DNA from: Candidatus Omnitrophota bacterium
GTDB taxonomy: Bacteria > Omnitrophota > Gorgyraeia > Zapsychrales > JANLHA01
Direction of reading: 5' to 3'
DNA length: 36,376 nucleotides
Assembly: GCA_020849375.1 (NCBI GenBank)
Contig: JADLGJ010000035.1
Location: 1 to 36,376 of the forward strand
Shown piece by piece: positions 32,218-36,376 of this stretch. The notes under the pieces were generated by a model, which was not told the origin of the DNA, did not search any database, and saw only the letters and a program-made list of their open reading frames with translations. Every line of letters starts with the position of its first letter. Positions within the stretch are counted from its first letter, which is position 1. The translations under genes were made by a program, and so were the position numbers.

Positions 32218-32710
32218 GAAAAAGATCGTTGTTATTGATGACGAGAAAGATCTTTGCCTGCTCATTCAGACTATTTTGGAAGGGACAGGAAAATATGAAG
32301 TTGCCATGGCCCACGACGGCCTTGCAGGGATCGACCTCATTAAACAAACGCAACCCGCTTTGATCTTCTGTGATTACGTGATGCCCAAAGCGACCGGGGA
32401 TAAAGTGATCGCGGCGGTGAAAGCCGATCCTGCGACCGCAAAAACCCCGATCGTCCTGATGAGTGGGCTTGGGGAGATGATCTACTCAAAAGCCAAGGAC
32501 CAATGGAAATGGCTGCCGAATAATCCGGCGACAAAGAACCGAGGAGAAATGCCGGAAGTCCTTTCCGACAAGACGATGTCCGGCCAGGTCGCGGAAACAC
32601 TCGGCGTCCGGGACTTCTTACAAAAACCTTTTAAGAAAGATACTTTGATCGAAATCGCGGCTGATCTTTTAAAGGTCGTGGAAGTGAAAGAAAAACTCGA
32701 CGATGTTTAA
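32210..32710 (+). CDS. single-domain response regulator with an internal insertion
   Basis: Receiver-only protein of 166 residues. The acidic pair D10-D11, phospho-acceptor D55 (FCDYVMPKATG), S85 (LMSGLG) and K139 (LQKPF) are all present. Between S85 and K139 there are 54 residues instead of about 22, so roughly 30 extra residues (about 89-125) are inserted at the face that usually binds partners. There is no DNA-binding or enzyme output domain, so it may act by protein contact, as a phosphorelay carrier or a phosphate sink. It overlaps the kinase gene by 8 bases and ends 5 bases before the opposing DUF2179 gene. Confidence 0.86.
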   Translation: MDKKKIVVIDDEKDLCLLIQTILEGTGKYEVAMAHDGLAGIDLIKQTQPALIFCDYVMPKATGDKVIAAVKADPATAKTPIVLMSGLGEMIYSKAKDQWKWLPNNPATKNRGEMPEVLSDKTMSGQVAETLGVRDFLQKPFKKDTLIEIAADLLKVVEVKEKLDDV

Positions 32711-32715
32711 GGGGA

Positions 32716-33285
32716 TCAAAACGGCTTGCTGAAAAGATTTGAACGCAGGGGAAATATCCCCTCGCTGGCTGATTTGACATCCTCAACGGTATAAAAAGCC
32801 CGCGGATTGAATTTCTTGATGATCTTGACCACCTTCTTGTGATGCCGGCGAGGCACGATCGTAAAAATGATCTGCACCCTTCCTGTTGAACCCTGCGCAT
32901 CCATGCAAGTTGTCCCGTACCCTTCTGAGGTCAACGAAGAGACCAACTCCAACGCATCGGTTTTCGAAATGATCCTGATGACCTCCAAGCCGACAGCTAA
33001 TTTTTCTTCCAAAATGATCCCGACATAATTTCCCATGGCGAACCCGCCGGCAAAACCGATATAAATAAACGGGTTCGTGAGATTTGACATGATCTGCCGC
33101 ATCGCCAAGAGCCATATCAGGACTTCGATAAAACCTAAAACAGGCGCCAGGACACGGCGGCCGCGGTAAAGCAGGATCAAACGGATCGTTGAAATGGAAA
33201 CATCACAGACCCGCGCGCAAAAGATCAAGAGGGGCAGGATCACATATTGGAAAATGGGCGTGGATAAGAATGCAGGTTCGAACAT
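32716..33285 (-). CDS. DUF2179 / UPF0316 family membrane protein
   Basis: About 189 residues. Three hydrophobic helices in the first 100 residues (FQYVILPLLIFCARVCDVSI, LAPVLGFIEVLIWLLAMR, FIYIGFAGGFAMGNYVGIIL) are followed by a soluble DUF2179 domain (about 105-185, with VQIIFTIVPRRHHKKVVKII and FYTVEDVKS). DUF2179 resembles the nucleotide-binding domains of YitT proteins, but the function is unknown. I use the ATG at 33285; a TTG at 33294 would add three residues. It lies 16 bases after MarC on the same strand, so it is probably co-transcribed. Confidence 0.86.
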   Translation of the reverse strand: MFEPAFLSTPIFQYVILPLLIFCARVCDVSISTIRLILLYRGRRVLAPVLGFIEVLIWLLAMRQIMSNLTNPFIYIGFAGGFAMGNYVGIILEEKLAVGLEVIRIISKTDALELVSSLTSEGYGTTCMDAQGSTGRVQIIFTIVPRRHHKKVVKIIKKFNPRAFYTVEDVKSASEGIFPLRSNLFSKPF

Positions 33286-33301
33286 AAGTGACAAAAGAGA
33301 T

Positions 33302-33904
33302 CTAGGTTATGCCCGGGGCAAAGTGTTGGGCAATGATCGCAACGATCCCCCGACGGATCATCATGACCGCAATAGCCGCCAAGAATAAAGAAAAGATCTT
33401 CGACAAGGCATTTGCCCCTGCCTTCCCTAAAACACGGATCAATCCGTCAGAAAAAATAAAAACAGCTCCCGCTAAAATAATATTGATCAAGACAGCAGCG
33501 ATCGTCAAAGGAACTCCATGTTGATCGATCGTGATCAAAGACGTTGTCAGAACCGCCGGCCCGACCATTAGAGGCGTACCGATCGGGACCGCAGCCAGCT
33601 CGCTAGGCGCACGGCGTTCGACCTTATTAGGCGTGACGAGATCCAACATCGCGATACAGAACAAAATTGCCCCGCCGGCGATCATAAAATCCTCGATCGT
33701 AATTCCCAGGAATTTAAAAATGGCCCGCCCCGCAATAATAAAAACGACGGCCAGACACGCGGCGGTGATGACGGATTGCGTAATGATCCTGTTTTTCGTC
33801 GGACGGTCGATCCCGTCGGTCAAAGAAACAAAGATCGGCAATAGGCCGATCGCATCTACGGCCACAAAGATCGGAATAAACGCCAGCAAGAATTCTGAGA
33901 ACAT
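33302..33904 (-). CDS. MarC family integral membrane protein
   Basis: A 200-residue protein with six predicted membrane helices, recognised by the N-terminal FVAVDAIGLLPIFVSLT, the central AVPIGTPLMVGPAVLTT (twice-glycine and proline motif) and the C-terminal FSLFLAAIAVMMIRRGI. MarC (UPF0056) proteins are widespread; despite the name, a role in antibiotic resistance was not confirmed, and their substrate is unknown. AAGGAG lies 7 bases before the ATG. Transcribed from its own promoter with the DUF2179 gene downstream. Confidence 0.9.
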   Translation of the reverse strand: MFSEFLLAFIPIFVAVDAIGLLPIFVSLTDGIDRPTKNRIITQSVITAACLAVVFIIAGRAIFKFLGITIEDFMIAGGAILFCIAMLDLVTPNKVERRAPSELAAVPIGTPLMVGPAVLTTSLITIDQHGVPLTIAAVLINIILAGAVFIFSDGLIRVLGKAGANALSKIFSLFLAAIAVMMIRRGIVAIIAQHFAPGIT

Positions 33905-33928
33905 AACACGCTCCTTTTGATTGCATTT

Positions 33929-33958
33929 ATTCTACCATTGAATGCGCGGGATGTTCAA
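33929..33958 (-). promoter_or_regulatory. promoter of the MarC-DUF2179 operon
   Basis: On the minus strand, -35 TTGAAC (33958-33953), 18-bp spacer, -10 TAGAAT (33934-33929), 25 bases before the MarC start. For the SulP gene on the other strand I found no convincing promoter in 33960-34065. Confidence 0.5.
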
Positions 33959-34065
33959 AAGTTGATAAAAAATTATCGTAAAGTCCTACAAAAAATATCT
34001 AGCCAAAGAAGCTGATTAGCAGTAGTATTTAAAAATCACTTCACCACTTTCAACCCAATAATTCT

Positions 34066-35757
34066 ATGTCAAGTCGTCCTTTTGAACCCAAACTCCTGAC
34101 GGTTCTCCGTGAAGGCTATTCATTAAAAACCTTCAGCAAAGACCTTATTGCCGGCATTATCGTCGGGATCGTAGCTTTGCCTCTTTCGATCGCCTTTGCT
34201 ATCGCGTCCGGTGTTAAACCTGAGCAAGGCCTATACACCGCCGTTATTGCCGGTTTCCTGATCTCCTTATTGAGCGGCAGCCGTGTGCAGATCGGCGGGC
34301 CGACCGGCGCTTTTATCGTCATTGTGTTTAGCATCGTCCAAAAACACGGCTACGACGGCTTAGCGCTCGCAACGATCATGGCCGGCGTTCTGTTGATCAT
34401 CATGGGCCTTGCGCGTTTAGGGGAAGTCATTAAATACATCCCCTACCCTGTCACCGTGGGTTTCACCAGCGGGATCGCTGTCATTATTTTCACAACACAG
34501 ATCAAAGAATTCTTCGGTTTGAACGTGGCCTTGCCGGAACATTTTATTCCGAAATGGATCACTTATTTCAAGAGTATCCCCCATATTGATATTCAAAGCG
34601 CTATTATCGGGGTCTTGACGCTTTTTATCTTGATCTTTTGGCCTAAGGTCTCCCGCAAGCTTCCCGGGCCGCTGGTCGCTATCGTCGCTTCAACAGCGGC
34701 GGTTCATTTCTTAAACCTCGCTGTCCCGACGATCGGGAGCCGCTTCGGCACGATCCCCAACCACTTTGCCGCGCCGCATTTTCCGCCGATCAGTTTTGAT
34801 CTCTTATCCCAACTTTCATCATCGGCGCTCGCGATCGCTTTATTGGCCGGGATAGAATCTTTACTATCCGCTGTTGTCGCCGACGGAATGACGGGAAGAA
34901 AACACCGTTCGAACATCGAGTTGATCGCCCAAGGAGCCGCAAACGTCATTACCCCTTTATTCGGGGGTATTCCCGCAACGGGCGCGATCGCACGTACAGC
35001 AACCAACATCAAGAGCGGCGGACAAACTCCCGTTGCAGGCATTATCCACGCCATCACGATCCTTTTACTTTTTCTCGTATTTGGTAAATGGGCGGAACTC
35101 ATCCCTATGGCGACCCTGGCCGGCATCCTGATGGTCGTCGCTTACAATATGAGCGAGTGGCAACTTTTTGTAAAACTTTTGCGCAGCCCCAAAAGCGACA
35201 TCGCCGTCCTTTTGATCACCTTCTTACTGACGGTCCTTGTTGATCTGACCGTCGCTATTGAAGTTGGCGTTGTTTTGGCATCATTCCTGTTTATGCGCCG
35301 CATGGTCGATGTCACCCAGGTCCGATCGATCACAAAGTTCATGAATGAGGATGAGCGCAGTGACCTTTCGGATAATCCCGCTGCTGACCCGAACGCGATC
35401 GCAGCGCGAAAAGTTCCCATGGGGGTCGAAGTCTTTGAGATCAACGGGCCATTCTTCTTTGGCGCTACCGATAAATTCCGTGACACCATGCGTGGTATCC
35501 AAAAACCGCCCAAAGTCCTCATCTTAAGAATGCGCCATGTCCCGACCATTGACGCGACCGGATTACGCGCCCTCGAGGATACCGTCCAGAAAGCTAAGAA
35601 AGACGGCATCACCGTCATTCTTTCCGCTGCTAACGCCCGGCTGATGAAACGGCTCAATAATGCCGGCATCACGGAACAGATCGGCAAAGAAAATATCCTG
35701 CCTGAAATTGACGAAGCCCTGCTCCGGGCTGAAGAGATCTTAAAAAACAAAAAATAA
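34066..35757 (+). CDS. SulP family inorganic anion transporter with STAS domain
   Basis: A 563-residue anion transporter with about twelve membrane segments (30-415) and a C-terminal cytoplasmic STAS domain (about 450-555). Family signatures are ALPLSIAFAIASGV (44-57), IGGPTGAFIV, ESLLSAVVADGMTG and NVITPLFGGIPATGAIARTA. SulP proteins carry sulfate, bicarbonate or other anions; sequence alone does not tell. Sulfate would fit the cysDN genes at the other end, but they are 30 kb away, so this is weak. In STAS the phosphorylatable serine position of SpoIIAA-like domains is threonine (TIDATGLRAL). No ribosome site is seen. It ends 4 bases before the opposing ABC-F gene. Confidence 0.93.
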   Translation: MSSRPFEPKLLTVLREGYSLKTFSKDLIAGIIVGIVALPLSIAFAIASGVKPEQGLYTAVIAGFLISLLSGSRVQIGGPTGAFIVIVFSIVQKHGYDGLALATIMAGVLLIIMGLARLGEVIKYIPYPVTVGFTSGIAVIIFTTQIKEFFGLNVALPEHFIPKWITYFKSIPHIDIQSAIIGVLTLFILIFWPKVSRKLPGPLVAIVASTAAVHFLNLAVPTIGSRFGTIPNHFAAPHFPPISFDLLSQLSSSALAIALLAGIESLLSAVVADGMTGRKHRSNIELIAQGAANVITPLFGGIPATGAIARTATNIKSGGQTPVAGIIHAITILLLFLVFGKWAELIPMATLAGILMVVAYNMSEWQLFVKLLRSPKSDIAVLLITFLLTVLVDLTVAIEVGVVLASFLFMRRMVDVTQVRSITKFMNEDERSDLSDNPAADPNAIAARKVPMGVEVFEINGPFFFGATDKFRDTMRGIQKPPKVLILRMRHVPTIDATGLRALEDTVQKAKKDGITVILSAANARLMKRLNNAGITEQIGKENILPEIDEALLRAEEILKNKK

Positions 35758-35761
35758 AATC

Positions 35762-36376
35762 TTAGACTTTGAGACGTTCTTCATACAACGCTTCGCGGCG
35801 CTTATGAATTTCGGGGTCGGCTAAATATTCATCGAGGGTCGTGCTGACACGGTCGATAAAGCCGTTAGGGGTGAGTTCCACGATGCGGTTGGCGACCGTT
35901 TGGATGAATTGATGGTCGTGGGACGAAAAAAGAATAGCATTTTCGCATTTCATCAGCCCGTTATTAAGGGCAATGATAGATTCAAGGTCAAGATGGTTGG
36001 TCGGATCGTCGAAGATCAGCGCATTCGCGCTGGCAAGCATCATCCGCGAGAACATACAACGGACTTTTTCGCCCCCGGACAGGACACGGACGATCTTAAG
36101 CGTTTCCTCGCCGGAAAAAAGCATTTTCCCTAAAAAGCCGCGGATAAAATTTTCATCCTTCTCTTTAGAATATTGCCGCAACCAATCAATGAGATTCAGG
36201 TCAGACTGAAAGAATTTAGAATTGTCTTTAGGAAAATATGCCGTCGAAATAGTTGAGCCCCATTTGAACGTTCCGCTGTCAGGAGCCATTTCACCGGCAA
36301 GGATCTGGAAAAATGTCGTGGCCGCCATATCATTACGCCCGATGAAAGCGATCTTATCTTCTTTGCTGACATGCAA
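35762..36376 (-). CDS. ABC-F family ATPase, C-terminal half (partial), altered second nucleotide-binding domain
   Basis: The second ABC domain and tail of a ribosome-associated ABC-F protein of the YbiT/YkpA type, cut by the right edge; the codon at 36376 is an internal leucine, not a start. The signature LSGGEKVRC and the ABC-F linker-like PTNHLDLESI are standard, as is the switch histidine in FSSHDHQF. The Walker A segment reads GRNDMAATTFF, with alanine in place of the essential lysine, and Walker B ends in DD (LIFDDPTNHLD), with Asp for the catalytic Glu. The intact first domain would lie outside the window. Function in translation is inferred from the family. Confidence 0.85.
   Translation of the reverse strand: MHVSKEDKIAFIGRNDMAATTFFQILAGEMAPDSGTFKWGSTISTAYFPKDNSKFFQSDLNLIDWLRQYSKEKDENFIRGFLGKMLFSGEETLKIVRVLSGGEKVRCMFSRMMLASANALIFDDPTNHLDLESIIALNNGLMKCENAILFSSHDHQFIQTVANRIVELTPNGFIDRVSTTLDEYLADPEIHKRREALYEERLKV

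Noticed and set aside
35142-35750. 202-residue minus-strand ORF
   Set aside because: Antisense to the SulP gene, which has all family motifs.
1-36376. Mobile elements, CRISPR arrays, tRNA or rRNA genes, att sites, origins
   Set aside because: I looked for transposase or integrase motifs, regularly spaced repeats, and tRNA-like cloverleafs or CCA ends and found none I could support.

Overview
The window looks like a chromosomal segment of an uncultivated diderm (Gram-negative-type) bacterium. Evidence for an outer membrane is a porin ending in phenylalanine and secreted or periplasmic proteins with signal peptides. A lone type IV prepilin, AGGAG-type ribosome sites mixed with genes lacking one, and a GTP-dependent sulfurylase also fit. 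The style suggests Candidatus Omnitrophota or a neighbouring PVC-type lineage. That is an impression from gene content, not a proof, because no rRNA marker is present. I saw no tRNA, rRNA, CRISPR array, transposase or integrase.

Layout. (1) 1-1060: 5' part of an anaerobic ribonucleotide reductase gene (nrdD), whose promoter carries two NrdR boxes 31 bp apart. (2) 1237-7408: a small hypothetical protein, then cysD-cysN-arylsulfotransferase overlapping head to tail, converging on a membrane-anchored alkaline-phosphatase-superfamily enzyme across a long inverted repeat; then a Cys/Met-rich one-helix membrane protein. (3) 7701-8123: an orphan prepilin. (4) 8152-17027: a phosphate block on the minus strand. 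In transcription order it runs dienelactone hydrolase, phoB, phoR, a 56-residue protein behind four 11-bp Pho-box-like repeats, a porin, pstS, pstC, pstA, pstB and phoU. (5) 17138-18814: a DUF2934 protein, a RimK-like ATP-grasp ligase and a secreted small protein. (6) 18909-23452: a ROK sugar kinase, probably read from a leaderless transcript, converging on a ppx-ppk polyphosphate operon. (7) 23690-29782: a PAS-LuxR regulator followed by a tightly coupled lipid-modification operon (DUF1295, CFA-type methyltransferase, FAD amine oxidase family, DUF1365, second CFA-type methyltransferase). (8) 30022-32710: a divergent triple-PAS histidine kinase and an insertion-bearing response regulator. (9) 32716-36376: DUF2179 and MarC membrane proteins, a SulP anion transporter, and the C-terminal half of an ABC-F ATPase.

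How they fit together. PhoBR, the porin, Pst and PhoU form a full phosphate-sensing and uptake route, and Ppk/Ppx can store and mobilise the phosphate as polyphosphate. CysDN makes adenylylsulfate, and the coupled arylsulfotransferase suggests use in sulfation rather than simple assimilation. The CFA/DUF1365/amine-oxidase set probably remodels membrane acyl chains, under a PAS-LuxR regulator next to a sensor-kinase pair.

Most worth a second look: a CysD-like protein with APS-reductase-like cysteines, a Ppx whose active-site motifs are degraded, an ABC-F domain lacking its Walker A lysine, the Pho-box repeats in front of an unknown 56-residue gene, and the PAS-LuxR/lipid operon.
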